Part shown: piece by piece, positions 1 through 8,078 of the stretch
Layout of the letters: every line of letters starts with the position of its first letter
Numbering within the stretch: the stretch's first letter is position 1
Origin: an uncultured Eubacteriales bacterium
Lineage (GTDB): Bacteria; Bacillota; Clostridia; Christensenellales; Aristaeellaceae
Assembly (NCBI GenBank): GCA_900540045.1
Contig: UQEF01000016.1
Location: 1-36,702 of the forward strand
DNA: 36,702 nt
Direction: 5' to 3'
Notes under the pieces: generated by a model
The model's input: only the letters and a program-made list of their open reading frames with translations
The model's database searches: none
Told to the model about the DNA's origin: nothing
Translations under genes and position numbers: made by a program

Positions 1-451
1 CAAAGATCTTGTTGAACGATACCCCCACCGACACCGTGATGCCCAGCTCGCGCTTCACCCGGAGCCGAATCTCATGGGCGATCCGCTCCCCGTCCCGAAT
101 CGTCAGGCCGGGGTTACTCAGGTCGATCCACGCCTCGTCCAGCCCGAAGGATTCCACATGGTCGGAGTATTCCTCATAGAGCCTGCGCATACGCCTGCTG
201 AAGCGGATGTAAAGCGCGTAATCCGGCGGCACGCAGATCAGATCCGGGCACTTCTGCCGCGCCTGCCAGATGGCCTCCCCGGTCTGTACGCCGAACTGCT
301 TTGCAATCTGGTTTTTGGTCAGCACGATGCCGTGGCGTTCCTCCACGCTGCCGCACACCGCCACGGGACGGTGGCGAATGGACGGCGTGTACAGGCATTC
401 GACGCTGGCATAGAACGCATTGGCGTCGCAATGGAGAATCACCCGCTCCAT
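1..451 (-). CDS. dinB: DNA polymerase IV (Y-family), N-terminal part, cut by window edge
   Basis: Translesion polymerase of the DinB/Pol IV family, which copies past damaged bases. Translation from the ATG at 451 gives MERVILHCDANAFYASVE, the first palm motif with the catalytic Asp (D9) and the DANAFYASVE signature. Further on come VAVCG, a stretch with YALYIRFSRRMRRLYEEYS, ESFGLDEAWIDLS (second carboxylate pair, DEAW) and the start of the IRLRVKRELGITVSVGVSFNK motif of Y-family enzymes. About 150 residues are present; the C-terminal two thirds lie left of the window. The start has a GGGAGG ribosome site six bases upstream. An in-frame ATG at 457 lies too close to that site. The promoter carries a LexA box, so the gene is expected to be SOS-induced. 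Family assignment is firm. Confidence 0.93.
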   Translation of the reverse strand, partial: MERVILHCDANAFYASVECLYTPSIRHRPVAVCGSVEERHGIVLTKNQIAKQFGVQTGEAIWQARQKCPDLICVPPDYALYIRFSRRMRRLYEEYSDHVESFGLDEAWIDLSNPGLTIRDGERIAHEIRLRVKRELGITVSVGVSFNKIF

Positions 452-482
452 GACCATCCCTCCCGGTACAGGATATGATTCC

Positions 483-510
483 ATTGTAAGAACATACGTT
501 CTCATGTCAA
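483..510 (-). promoter_or_regulatory. dinB promoter
   Basis: On the minus strand a perfect -35 TTGACA (505-510) and a -10 TACAAT (483-488) are separated by 16 bases. The start codon of dinB lies about 32 bases downstream of the -10 box. The spacer contains the LexA box. Confidence 0.85.
490..501. promoter_or_regulatory. LexA (SOS) operator
   Basis: GAACATACGTTC fits the Gram-positive SOS box core GAAC-N4-GTTC. It sits entirely inside the -35/-10 spacer of the dinB promoter, so bound LexA would block RNA polymerase directly. It is about 85 bases from the -10 of the divergent hydrolase gene, so control of that gene is unlikely. Confidence 0.9.
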
Positions 511-625
511 GCGCCAATCTCTGCCATGACCCGTACGATGGGCGGCGGCCTCCGTTTTTTAACTGGCGCGCAATGCACGGATATGGTAAAATGGGCCCGC
601 ATCATTTTTTATGGAGGAATGTGCT

Positions 626-1639
626 ATGAAACAGCATGCCGGCATCCGCAGAGCGGTCTGCGCAGGTCTGGCTGTCATCTGGCTGCTGCTTGTTCCCCTC
701 TGGACCGCGGGCGCCGAAACATCGGGCGCTCCCGACTACGCGCAGGCGGAGAACTGGGCATACTTTTCCGACGGTGAGGATCGGGCGGCGGATGTGTTTT
801 TCATTTGTCCCACGGTATACGGCGGGGCGGATCAGGCGTTCAACATGCCGATGGAGGACCAGAAGGCCCGTGCCAGCTTTCTGGGCGCCACGAACATGGA
901 AAAGAGCATCTACGACGAATCCTGCCGCTTCTACGCCCCCTATTACCGGCAGGCCGGGCTGAGCGTCTATGACCTGCCCGAGGCGGAGCGCGAGCCCTGG
1001 CTTGCCCTGGCCTATGAGGATGTCAGGGCGGCGTTCATGTATTATCTGGAAAACCGCAACGATGGCCGCCCGCTGGTGCTGGCAGGCTTTTCACAGGGAG
1101 CCGACATGTGCCTCCATCTGATGAAGGATTGTTTTAGCGACGAGGCCACAAGCAGCCTGCTGGTGGCCTGCTACGCCATCGGCTGGCGGATTACGGAGGA
1201 GGATTTGCGGCAGTATCCCCATTTGCGCATGGCGTCGGGCGAAGAGGACACAGGCGTGATCATCTCCTTCAACAGCGAGGCGGAAAGCGTGCAGGATTCC
1301 CTGCTGATTCCGGCGGGCACGCGATCGCTGGCCATCAACCCGCTCAACTGGCGAACCGATGCGACCCCTGCCTCCAGGCAGGAGAATCCGGGCGCGTGCT
1401 TTCCCGACTACAGCGGGGAGATCGTCACGGAGATTCCCCATCTGACCGGGGCCTATATCGACCCTGTGCGCGGCAGCCTGAAGGTGCCCGACGTATCGCC
1501 CGCGGACTATCCCCCGGGGCTGTCCCTGTTTTCCGAGGGCGTGTATCACCTGTATGATTATCAGTTCTTTTACCGAAGCCTGCAGGAAAACGTGGCCGTG
1601 CGGCTAAACGCCTACCTGCGGGCGCACGTGGCGCGGTGA
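626..1639 (+). CDS. Secreted DUF3089-like alpha/beta hydrolase
   Basis: 337 residues. The N-terminus has a short basic start and a hydrophobic run (about residues 10-28) ending near AGAETS, a Sec-type signal peptide. The mature part resembles the DUF3089 alpha/beta-hydrolase family: DVFFICPTVYGG near 56-67, then ARASFLGATNMEKSIYDESC, FYAPYYRQA, and the nucleophile elbow GFSQG at 154-158 (Ser156). The substrate is unknown; the family is usually annotated as esterase or lipase-like. The ATG at 626 is chosen because GGAGG lies eight bases upstream; the ATG at 611 overlaps that ribosome site. A TGG-TAAAAT extended -10 at 584-592 may drive it. The next gene follows after 35 bases, so the three genes 626-2870 may be one operon. 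Confidence 0.75.
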   Translation: MKQHAGIRRAVCAGLAVIWLLLVPLWTAGAETSGAPDYAQAENWAYFSDGEDRAADVFFICPTVYGGADQAFNMPMEDQKARASFLGATNMEKSIYDESCRFYAPYYRQAGLSVYDLPEAEREPWLALAYEDVRAAFMYYLENRNDGRPLVLAGFSQGADMCLHLMKDCFSDEATSSLLVACYAIGWRITEEDLRQYPHLRMASGEEDTGVIISFNSEAESVQDSLLIPAGTRSLAINPLNWRTDATPASRQENPGACFPDYSGEIVTEIPHLTGAYIDPVRGSLKVPDVSPADYPPGLSLFSEGVYHLYDYQFFYRSLQENVAVRLNAYLRAHVAR

Positions 1640-1674
1640 GCGCGGCGGCGGACACGCCGCAAAGGGAGGACCGC

Positions 1675-2388
1675 ATGATGTTTCAGGATGCTGTGGCGGT
1701 GGTCACAGGCGGCGCGAAGGGCATCGGCAAGGTCATCGCGCAGGAATTCAAAAAGGCCGGCGCGCACGTATGCGTGATCGACCTGCTGCCAAATGATTAT
1801 TTCGTGGGCGACGTGGGCGACAAGGCGGCGCTGGAAGCCTTTGCGGCGAAAGTGATCGCGGATTACGGGCGGGTGAACGTGCTGGTCAACAACGCCCTGC
1901 CCCTCACGCGCGGGCTGGATACGTGCACCTATGAGGAATTCAATCAGGCGCTGCGCGTGGGCGTGACGGCTCCGTTCTACCTGACAAAGCTGTTTTCGCC
2001 CTGTTTTGCGCCCGGCGCGTCCATCATCAACATTTCCTCTTCGCGTGACCGCATGAGCCAGCCGCAGACGGAGAGCTATACCGCAGCCAAAGGCGGCATC
2101 GCGGCGCTGACGCACGCCCTGGCCGTGAGCCTGGCCGGACGGGTGCGGGTCAACTCCATCTCTCCCGGCTGGATTGACACGGCCTTCACCCGCTACGAGG
2201 GACCGGACGCATCCCAGCATCCCGCGGGGCGCGTGGGGCATCCGCTGGACATCGCCAACATGGTGCTGTATCTCGCATCCGACAAGGCGGGGTTCATCAC
2301 GGGCGAAAACATCTGCATCGACGGCGGCATGACCCGCCACATGATCTATCACAACGATTTCGGCTGGACGCTGGAGGACAAGCAATGA
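1675..2388 (+). CDS. Short-chain dehydrogenase/reductase (SDR)
   Basis: 237 residues, standard length for a classical SDR. The Rossmann cofactor motif is TGGAKGIG near residues 10-17, followed by the NNA motif (NNALPL, with Leu where Gly is usual). The catalytic set is visible: the Ser in INISSS and the Tyr and Lys in YTAAKGG. SPGWIDT and the C-terminal FITGENICIDGGM are also typical. An Asp at the end of beta-2 (VCVIDLL) suggests NAD(H) rather than NADP(H). The substrate cannot be told. Two tandem ATG codons (1675, 1678) follow GGGAGGA; the second has the better spacing. The stop overlaps the next start in ATGA, so the two genes are probably translationally coupled. Confidence 0.88.
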   Translation: MMFQDAVAVVTGGAKGIGKVIAQEFKKAGAHVCVIDLLPNDYFVGDVGDKAALEAFAAKVIADYGRVNVLVNNALPLTRGLDTCTYEEFNQALRVGVTAPFYLTKLFSPCFAPGASIINISSSRDRMSQPQTESYTAAKGGIAALTHALAVSLAGRVRVNSISPGWIDTAFTRYEGPDASQHPAGRVGHPLDIANMVLYLASDKAGFITGENICIDGGMTRHMIYHNDFGWTLEDKQ

Positions 2389-2870
2389 AAACCGTTATCT
2401 GCTATTATTCCTGCCATCACGGAAACACCCGGAAGGTCGTGCAGGCCATGGCCGAGGAATGCGGCGCTACGCTGCTGGACCTTTCCGCCGGAACGGAAGC
2501 GCATCTGGAAGAATACGATCTCATCGGCTTTGCCTCCGGCATCTATGGTTTTTCGTTCCATCCAAAAGTGGTGCAGTTTGCCCGCGAGAGGCTGCCCCGT
2601 GGAAAGCGAATCTTCTGCATCTATACCTATGGCGTGGCAAAGGGCATGGGTGCAAAGGAAATCGCCCGCATCGCGAAAGAGAAGGGGTGCGGCATGATGG
2701 GCGAGTTTGGCTGCCGGGGTTATAACACGTTCGGTCCCTTCAAACTGTTTGGCGGCACCGGTAAGGGAAAGCCCGACGAAGACGATCTGCAGCGGGCCAG
2801 AGCGTTTATCCGCGGCATTGTGAACCGGGCCGGGCACTGCGGCCCATCCGGCCCGGCACCGCTCACCTAA
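2385..2870 (+). CDS. Flavodoxin-family protein
   Basis: 161 residues, the size of a long flavodoxin. The start MKTVICYYSCHHGNTRKVVQAMAE holds the phosphate-binding loop of the flavodoxin fold (SCHHGNT in place of S/T-x-T-G-N-T). It is followed by YDLIGFASGIYGFSFHP, where the flavin-stacking loop would be, and IYTYGVAKGMGAKEI, the third loop. It probably carries FMN and acts as an electron carrier or small flavoprotein reductase. It overlaps the SDR by four bases (ATGA), so the two may work together in one redox step. This partnership is inference. The sequence after residue 145 (GHCGPSGPAPLT) is low in information. Confidence 0.82.
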   Translation: MKTVICYYSCHHGNTRKVVQAMAEECGATLLDLSAGTEAHLEEYDLIGFASGIYGFSFHPKVVQFARERLPRGKRIFCIYTYGVAKGMGAKEIARIAKEKGCGMMGEFGCRGYNTFGPFKLFGGTGKGKPDEDDLQRARAFIRGIVNRAGHCGPSGPAPLT

Positions 2871-2877
2871 CGCATGC

Positions 2878-3256
2878 AAAAAAAGGTCCGCCACAGAATT
2901 GCGACGGACCCCAGGTTGTCAAAAAACCTTTTGGGAGTTTCGGAGGGCCACAGCCCTCCGAGCTGTATTCCGAATCCAGCGGCATGTGCGGTGGATTCGG
3001 AAGCCTTGCGCAGCAAGGTTTCCCTGCACGTTTCCCCGGCCGCGCCGCAGGCGCCGGAGGGAAGCGTCATCCCTGTGGGCTGTTGCGCAAAGCGCAAAGC
3101 GACCCGCAGGCGTGAGCAAATACAAGGGCTGCGCGCGGCCAGCGCGCAGAACGCCGATATTTGCGAGCAGGGAAAACGTGTTTTGGCGGAAAAGGCCGCG
3201 CTGGCGGACTTTTTCGACACGCTGAGGTCCGCCGCAGAACTGCGACGGACCCTTTT
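2878..3256. repeat. Hairpin-rich non-coding element with inverted ends
   Basis: This fills the gap between two convergent genes (stops at 2870 and 3267). Both ends carry the same type of hairpin: 2885-2910 and 3227-3252 each begin GGTCCGCC and end GCGACGGACC and differ at two positions. Just inside them are inverted motifs: GGACCCCAGGTTGTCAAAAA on the left against a reverse-complement GGACCTCAGCGTGTCGAAAA on the right (16 of 20). Interior stems are CGGAGGGC/GCCCTCCG (2941-2960), CCGAATCCA/TGGATTCGG (2970-3000), CCTTGC/GCAAGG (3004-3018) and CTGCGCGC/GCGCGCAG (3129-3149). No credible gene is present. It looks like a MITE- or BIME-like repeat; it also ends both genes with hairpins followed by short A/T runs. 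Confidence 0.7.
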
Positions 3257-3266
3257 GGTATGCTTT

Positions 3267-4589
3267 TCAGGATACGCTGCTCTCATTGGGCGCGGGCTTG
3301 GGCGGCTTTTTTTCGGCCGCGGGACGGCGCAGCTTTTTGGGCTGTGTGCCGTCTGCCAGCACCAGTTTGGGCTTTTCCTTGCCCAGCGCGCATTTCTCGG
3401 TAATGATGCACTGCTTCACGTCCTCGCGGGAGGGCAGATCGAACATGGTGTCCATCAAAAGCCCTTCCACGATGGCCCTCAGGCCGCGGGCGCCGCTCTT
3501 GCGCTCGATGGCCTGTTTGGCGATGTGCGCAAGCGCAGCCGGCTCAAACTTGAGCTCCACGCCGTCCAGATTCATCAGATAGCTGTACTGGCGCACCAGC
3601 GCGTTTTTCGGCTCGGTGAGGATGCGGACCAGCTGCTCTTCATCCAGCTGATCCAGCGTGACCACGATGGGCAGGCGGCCCACAAATTCGGGAATCAGGC
3701 CGTACTTGATCAGGTCCTCCGGGCGAAGCTGCTTGAGCGTGGCGTTGATATTTTCTTCCTGCTTGCTCTTGAGCTCGCTGCCGAAGCCCAGCGCCTTTTT
3801 GCCGATGCGGTTTTCAATGATGGGCGCCAGCCCGTCGAACGCGCCGCCGCAGATGAAGAGGATGTTGGTGGTATCAATCTGGATGAACTCCTGATGCGGA
3901 TGCTTGCGCCCGCCCTGGGGCGGCACGCTGGCAATGGTCCCTTCCAGAATCTTCAACAGCGTCTGCTGCACGCCCTCACCGCTCACGTCGCGGGTAATCG
4001 AGGGGTTCTCGCTCTTGCGGGCGATCTTGTCGATCTCGTCGATATAGATGATGCCGCGCTGCGCCAGCGGGATATCGTAATCCGCATTCTGAATCAGGCG
4101 CAGGAGGATGTTTTCCACATCCTCGCCCACATAGCCCGCCTCGGTGAGACTGGTGGCATCGGCGATGGCGAAGGGCACGCGCAGAAGCTTTGCCAGCGTC
4201 TGCGCCAGAAAGGTTTTGCCGCAGCCGGTGGGACCGACCATGAGAATATTGCTTTTCTGCAATTCCACATCGCCGGTGGCAGGCGCGGCGTCAATGCGCT
4301 TGTAGTGGTTGTAGACCGCCACGCTCAGGGCGCGCTTGGCATCCTCCTGACCGATGACGTACTGGTCCAGCACCTCCTTGATTTCGCGGGGGCGCGGGAT
4401 TTCGGCGCTGCTGATGGAGACGCCCGCATTGAAATCATCGCTGATGATTTCCTGGCACAGCAGGATGCATTCGCTGCAAATCTGCACGTTGGGGCCGGCC
4501 ACCATGCGGCGCACCTGCTCGCTGGTCTTGCCGCAGAAGCTGCAGCGCTTGAGCTTGGGGATGCGGGGGTTGAAATCGTCACCCGGCAT
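3267..4589 (-). CDS. clpX: ATP-dependent Clp protease ATP-binding subunit ClpX
   Basis: 440 residues, usual for ClpX. The N-terminal zinc domain has C16-x2-C19 and C38-x2-C41. The AAA+ module shows Walker A GPTGCGKT (119-126; Cys replaces the usual Ser), pore loop GYVG (152-155), Walker [10 protein letters not shown] (about 180-188), the RKH loop (GGRKHPH) and sensor-2 GARGLR. The hexamer unfolds tagged proteins and feeds them into ClpP. The C-terminus after about residue 415 is a Lys/Pro-rich tail. It is the last gene of tig-clpP-clpX, starting 30 bases after the clpP stop with GAGGTG five bases before its ATG. The gene is intact and firmly assigned. Confidence 0.98.
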   Translation of the reverse strand: MPGDDFNPRIPKLKRCSFCGKTSEQVRRMVAGPNVQICSECILLCQEIISDDFNAGVSISSAEIPRPREIKEVLDQYVIGQEDAKRALSVAVYNHYKRIDAAPATGDVELQKSNILMVGPTGCGKTFLAQTLAKLLRVPFAIADATSLTEAGYVGEDVENILLRLIQNADYDIPLAQRGIIYIDEIDKIARKSENPSITRDVSGEGVQQTLLKILEGTIASVPPQGGRKHPHQEFIQIDTTNILFICGGAFDGLAPIIENRIGKKALGFGSELKSKQEENINATLKQLRPEDLIKYGLIPEFVGRLPIVVTLDQLDEEQLVRILTEPKNALVRQYSYLMNLDGVELKFEPAALAHIAKQAIERKSGARGLRAIVEGLLMDTMFDLPSREDVKQCIITEKCALGKEKPKLVLADGTQPKKLRRPAAEKKPPKPAPNESSVS

Positions 4590-4619
4590 GCTGTCACCTC
4601 ATTGCTGAAATCGGGGAAA

Positions 4620-5210
4620 TTACTTGGCGTTGCGCGGACGGTAGATTTCGTCGATGATGCCGTATTTCAGGCCTTCCTCGGCGCTCATGAAATAGTCGCG
4701 CTCCACGTCCTGCTTCACGCGCTCGATGGGCTGGCCGGTCATTTCGGACATGAGACGGGTCATCTTTTCCTTGGTTTTGACCAGCCATTCGGCGCGGATG
4801 GCCACATCGGTGGCCTGGCCGCTGGCCCCGCCCAGAGGCTGATGAATCATGATTTCACTGTTGGGCAGCGCCAGGCGCTTGCCCTTCTGACCGGCCATGA
4901 GCAAAAACGCGCCCATGCTGGCCGCCATGCCGATGCACACCGTGCGTACATCGCACTTGATGTAGTTCATGGTATCATAGATCGCCATGCCGGCGGTCAC
5001 GCTGCCGCCGGGGCTGTTGATGTAGAGGGAAATATCCGAATCGGGGTTTTCCATTTCCAAAAACAGCAGCTGCGCCACCACGAGGTTGGCCACATCGTCG
5101 TCAATTTCGCCGCCCAGAAAAACGATACGGTCTTTCAGCAGGCGGGAGTAGATATCAAACGAGCGTTCGCCGCGGTTGGTCTGTTCGATTACCATGGGGA
5201 TCAGGCTCAT
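4620..5210 (-). CDS. clpP: ATP-dependent Clp protease proteolytic subunit ClpP
   Basis: 196 residues when started at [11 protein letters not shown], whose ATG (5210) has GGAG eight bases upstream. An in-frame start at 5255 would add 15 unlikely residues that fall in a hairpin. With this start the catalytic triad has the classical numbers: Ser98 (GMAASMGA), His123 (MIHQPLGG) and Asp172 (ERDYFMS). This is the serine peptidase barrel that works with ClpX, whose gene follows directly. The gap to the upstream tig gene is 93 bases and holds two stem structures. The gene is intact. Confidence 0.98.
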   Translation of the reverse strand: MSLIPMVIEQTNRGERSFDIYSRLLKDRIVFLGGEIDDDVANLVVAQLLFLEMENPDSDISLYINSPGGSVTAGMAIYDTMNYIKCDVRTVCIGMAASMGAFLLMAGQKGKRLALPNSEIMIHQPLGGASGQATDVAIRAEWLVKTKEKMTRLMSEMTGQPIERVKQDVERDYFMSAEEGLKYGIIDEIYRPRNAK

Positions 5211-5227
5211 ATCGTTCACTCCTTCGT

Positions 5228-5295
5228 GCGCTTTTGTTTTGAAAAGCGCGCGCATCGCAAGCTATACCTTCAAAGCATATGCATACGATGCGCGC
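5228..5295. repeat. Inverted repeats in the tig-clpP gap
   Basis: GCGCTTTT/AAAAGCGC (5228-5249, six-base loop) lies just before the clpP ribosome site. GCGCGCATCG (5248-5257) pairs perfectly with CGATGCGCGC (5286-5295). The two structures overlap by two bases, so they may compete. No T-run follows, so this is not a normal terminator. A role in mRNA processing or in setting the clpP/tig ratio is inference. Confidence 0.6.
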
Positions 5296-5303
5296 ATTAT
5301 TCG

Positions 5304-6659
5304 TCAGGCTTCCGCGGGGGCGGCGGCCTCGTCGTCCCCGGCTTTGGCTTCGGGCTTGGCGTCGGCGTCCTCATCGGTCACCTTGGCGTTGTCCCAGAGA
5401 AGATCGAGGGCCTTGTTCATGCTGGCACGGTGCTTGAAGAAGTCCAGCTGCTCTTCGCTGAAGCTCTCGCGCAGCTGCTCCACCGTCTGGTTCATGGCGG
5501 TGGTGTAGCTCTCCAGCAGCTTGTTCACATCCTCATCGGTTGCCTCGATGTTTTCGGCCTTGATGATCTCGTCGATCACCAGCTCGGTCTTGACGTTGTT
5601 GAGGGCCTCGGAGCGGTACATATCGCGCATCTGCTGCTCGGTCTGGCCGATCAGCTTGAGGTACTGCTCCATGCTGAAACCCTGCTGCTGCATGCGCCAG
5701 CCCATCTGCTGCATCATGTCGTCCAGCTTTTCCTCCACCATGGGAGCGGGCACGTCGCACTCGGCGGCGCGAACCACGCTGTCCACCAGCGTCTGACGGG
5801 CGGCTTCCTCGGCCTGGGCGTCGGCGGCCTCCTGCATCTTCTTCTCCAGGTCGGCGCGGTACTCGGCCAGGGTGTCGAAGTCGCTCACCTCGGCGGCGAA
5901 CTCGTCATCCACATCGGGCAGCTCCTCGCGGGTGATGGCGTGCAGCTTCACATGGAACACCGCGTCCTTGCCCTTGAGATCCTCGGCGTGATACTGCTCG
6001 GGGAAGGTGACGTGCAGGTCGCGCTCCTCGCCGATGGTCATGCCCACCATCTGCTCCTCGAAGCCGGGGATGAAGTTGCCGGAGCCAATGACCAGCGTCT
6101 GATGCTCGGCGGTGCCGCCGGCAAACGCCACGCCATCCACCGTGCCGGCATAGTCCAGCTCGGCCTTGTCGCCGTTTTCCAGAGGACGGTCGGTCACGTC
6201 CACGCTGCGGGCCACGCGCTTGCGCTCCTGCTCGATGCGCTCGTCCACCTCTTCGGCGGTCACCTTGTGCACGCGTCGGGCCACTTCCACGCCCTTGTAC
6301 TGGCCCAGCTTGACGTCGGGGAACACAAACACCTCGCAGGAGAAGGCAAGGTCCTTGCCGGCCTCCATCTCCTGCACGTCCAGTTCGGGACGGCCCACGG
6401 GCTTGAGGTCGTTTTCCTTCACGGCGGCCATGTACGCCTCGGGGAAGAGGATTTCCAGCGCATCCTCATAGAAAACGCCGGCACCGTACATCCGCTCGAT
6501 CAGCTTGCGCGGGGCCTTGCCCTTACGGAAGCCTGGCACGCTGATCTGACCGCGCATTTTCAGGTAGGCCTTCTCGACGGCCTCTTCAAAATCGGCGGCG
6601 GGCGCCTTGAACGATATCTTGACTTTGTTGCCGGACAGTTTTTCCACCGTATGTTCCAT
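5304..6659 (-). CDS. tig: Trigger factor (ribosome-associated chaperone/PPIase)
   Basis: 451 residues, near the family norm. The N-terminal ribosome-binding domain has the signature GFRKGKAP at 43-50. The FKBP-type prolyl isomerase domain follows (about 160-245) with GSGNFIPGFEEQMVGM and a downstream VTFPEQY. The C-terminal substrate arms run to about 430, and an acidic Ala/Glu/Asp tail ends the protein. The start at 6659 follows a strong AGGAGG; frame extension to 6800 has no ribosome site. It is the first gene of tig-clpP-clpX, an arrangement widely conserved in Bacteria that couples folding of nascent chains to proteolysis. Confidence 0.97.
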   Translation of the reverse strand: MEHTVEKLSGNKVKISFKAPAADFEEAVEKAYLKMRGQISVPGFRKGKAPRKLIERMYGAGVFYEDALEILFPEAYMAAVKENDLKPVGRPELDVQEMEAGKDLAFSCEVFVFPDVKLGQYKGVEVARRVHKVTAEEVDERIEQERKRVARSVDVTDRPLENGDKAELDYAGTVDGVAFAGGTAEHQTLVIGSGNFIPGFEEQMVGMTIGEERDLHVTFPEQYHAEDLKGKDAVFHVKLHAITREELPDVDDEFAAEVSDFDTLAEYRADLEKKMQEAADAQAEEAARQTLVDSVVRAAECDVPAPMVEEKLDDMMQQMGWRMQQQGFSMEQYLKLIGQTEQQMRDMYRSEALNNVKTELVIDEIIKAENIEATDEDVNKLLESYTTAMNQTVEQLRESFSEEQLDFFKHRASMNKALDLLWDNAKVTDEDADAKPEAKAGDDEAAAPAEA

Positions 6660-6731
6660 GCGTTTTCCTCCTGAGGCATGCACGAGATGCCATCGTGGCA
6701 TAGCCATATTTGTCAAAGGGCACCATTGGAC

Positions 6732-6755
6732 AGTATACCATTGTTTTGATACAGG
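6732..6755 (-). promoter_or_regulatory. Probable tig operon promoter (extended -10)
   Basis: On the minus strand the sequence TGG-TATACT ends at 6732, an extended -10 box. The -35 region is weak (TTGCGC about 17 bases upstream). A second TTGACA at about 6712 has no good -10 partner. Confidence 0.5.
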
Positions 6756-6862
6756 CGCAAGTGGGAAGGGGTGTTTTCTTTGATGCTTTTGCCATGACAA
6801 TTCTCAGGGAGCGTTCCGGAAAGGCAAAGCAGGAAAAAAACGTAAGAAAGGGGCCCCTATTC

Positions 6863-6892
6863 TTGAAATTGTCAGAATTTTTCTGCTATACT
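6863..6892 (+). promoter_or_regulatory. Promoter of the secreted YbjN-like pair
   Basis: TTGAAA (6863-6868) and TATACT (6887-6892) are 18 bases apart. The expected transcript start near 6899 rules out any translation start upstream of about 6900. Confidence 0.75.
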
Positions 6893-6923
6893 ATTGTCAA
6901 TCAACGAAAGGAAGTGCTTCTCC

Positions 6924-7427
6924 TTGAAACGAAAAATCAGCCTGTTCCTGGTTCTTGTTTGTGCGTTCTGGTCCTGCGCCGGCGCGCTTGCCGACGGATT
7001 TCTCTCGCCGGGCAGCAGTGAAGTGACGGCCGCGTTTGACGCAGCGGGCCTGAAGTACTCGCAGCTGGACATCTCCAATTCCGGTGACGTCTTTCGCATC
7101 AGCTATGCTCCGGCGACCTCCACGCAGCTGGACTCGATTGTCGTTACGATCCATGTCATGGAGAGCAGCGCGACCGTTCTGGGGCCCTCCATCGGCGACA
7201 TCGACGCCTCGGACATGCTCTCGCTCTATCAGGCCCTCGAAAGCCTCAACGACTCCGTCTCCTTTATCCGCTTCATATACGATACGACAGACAACTACAT
7301 CTATTCCAGCGTGGAGATTCCCTATCTCGAGAATGCGGATTTCGGTGAGATGGTAGAGCGCTATGCCTACATCACCGCCCTGGTGGTGGATCAGCATTAC
7401 AGCGAGCTTGCCGCGCTGAAAAAGTAA
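6924..7427 (+). CDS. Small secreted YbjN-like protein, copy 1
   Basis: 167 residues from a TTG start preceded by AAAGGAAG at nine bases; the promoter position excludes the longer reading. MKRKISLFLVLVCAFWSCAG is a clear signal peptide, probably cut after ALA. The mature domain (SEVTAAFDAAGLKYSQLD, then a YDTTDNYIYSSVEIPY strand pair and an ADFGEMVERY helix) follows the alpha-beta layout of the YbjN/type III chaperone-like fold. That assignment rests on pattern, not on a search. It is followed after 27 bases by a paralogue of like size and layout. The function is unknown; such proteins have no enzymatic motif. Confidence 0.7.
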   Translation: MKRKISLFLVLVCAFWSCAGALADGFLSPGSSEVTAAFDAAGLKYSQLDISNSGDVFRISYAPATSTQLDSIVVTIHVMESSATVLGPSIGDIDASDMLSLYQALESLNDSVSFIRFIYDTTDNYIYSSVEIPYLENADFGEMVERYAYITALVVDQHYSELAALKK

Positions 7428-7454
7428 GCGGCCTGTGAAGGAGGACATGACGCC

Positions 7455-7970
7455 ATGAAGAAACTGTTTTGCATGCTGTGCTGCGCAATGCTGGCGCTGT
7501 CGGCGGTGAACTGCGCCCTGGCCGCGGAAGCCGGCGAGCTTGCCACCGCTACGTCCCTCAAGGCCTACCTGCCCACCGTCGGATGGGACGACTATACGGC
7601 AACCGATGCCGACGGCGACGGATTTGACGACGAAATCATGATTTCCTACGATGCCAATGGTCACACCGATTCAGATACGATCGACATCTATTGCCAGTGC
7701 CTTGACGGCGCGGCGCGGGTGGTCAGCCGCCTGTGCAGCGTGCCTGAGGATGCCGATCCCCTGAAGGTCTATGAGCAGATCAACGAATTCAATCTCAACC
7801 TTTCCAGAGGCCGCTGGCTGTATAACGAAGAGGACGGCTATGTGTACTATACGCAGGAGGTCTATATGGTGGACGAAGGCTCTTTTGGCGCGTACGTCTT
7901 CAGCTATATGTACGTTGCGGCTTCCTACGTTTATTCCTTCTATGACCGTTTCACCTCGGCCATTCAATGA
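7455..7970 (+). CDS. Small secreted YbjN-like protein, copy 2, with Ca-binding-like loop
   Basis: 171 residues. The ATG at 7455 has GGAGG ten bases upstream. The signal peptide MKKLFCMLCCAMLALSAVNC ends near ALAAEA; several Cys in it could also allow lipoprotein processing. The domain resembles copy 1 and is closer to YbjN: INEFNLNLSRGRWLYNEEDG followed by YVYYTQEVYMVDEGSFG. Near residues 50-62 is DADGDGFDDE, an EF-hand- or dockerin-like Asp-rich loop of the kind that binds calcium (inference). It is cotranscribed with copy 1 and followed by two terminator hairpins. Nothing shows an enzymatic activity. Confidence 0.7.
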   Translation: MKKLFCMLCCAMLALSAVNCALAAEAGELATATSLKAYLPTVGWDDYTATDADGDGFDDEIMISYDANGHTDSDTIDIYCQCLDGAARVVSRLCSVPEDADPLKVYEQINEFNLNLSRGRWLYNEEDGYVYYTQEVYMVDEGSFGAYVFSYMYVAASYVYSFYDRFTSAIQ

Positions 7971-7991
7971 AGGCCGTTCCTGAAAACGGCC

Positions 7992-8025
7992 GGCGCTGCC
8001 CCGTCTCATCCGTGAGGGCAGCGCC
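7992..8025 (+). terminator. Terminator hairpin after the YbjN-like pair
   Basis: GGCGCTGCCC pairs perfectly with GGGCAGCGCC over a 14-base loop and is followed by a weak GTTGTTAT tail. A second hairpin follows at 8051. Confidence 0.65.
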
Positions 8026-8050
8026 GTTGTTATATGCGAAAGCCGGTTTG

Positions 8051-8078
8051 GGACCGCCGTTCAGGCGGTCCGTTTTCT
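8051..8078 (+). terminator. Second terminator, plus strand
   Basis: GGACCGCC (8051-8058) pairs with GGCGGTCC (8064-8071), followed by GTTTTCTT. Confidence 0.7.

Noticed and set aside
2874..6674. A 1266-codon open frame on the plus strand opposite tig-clpP-clpX
   Set aside because: It is the antisense shadow of three well-recognised genes in GC-rich DNA. It is rich in His, Leu, Ala and Gly and matches no family. It also runs through the hairpin element.
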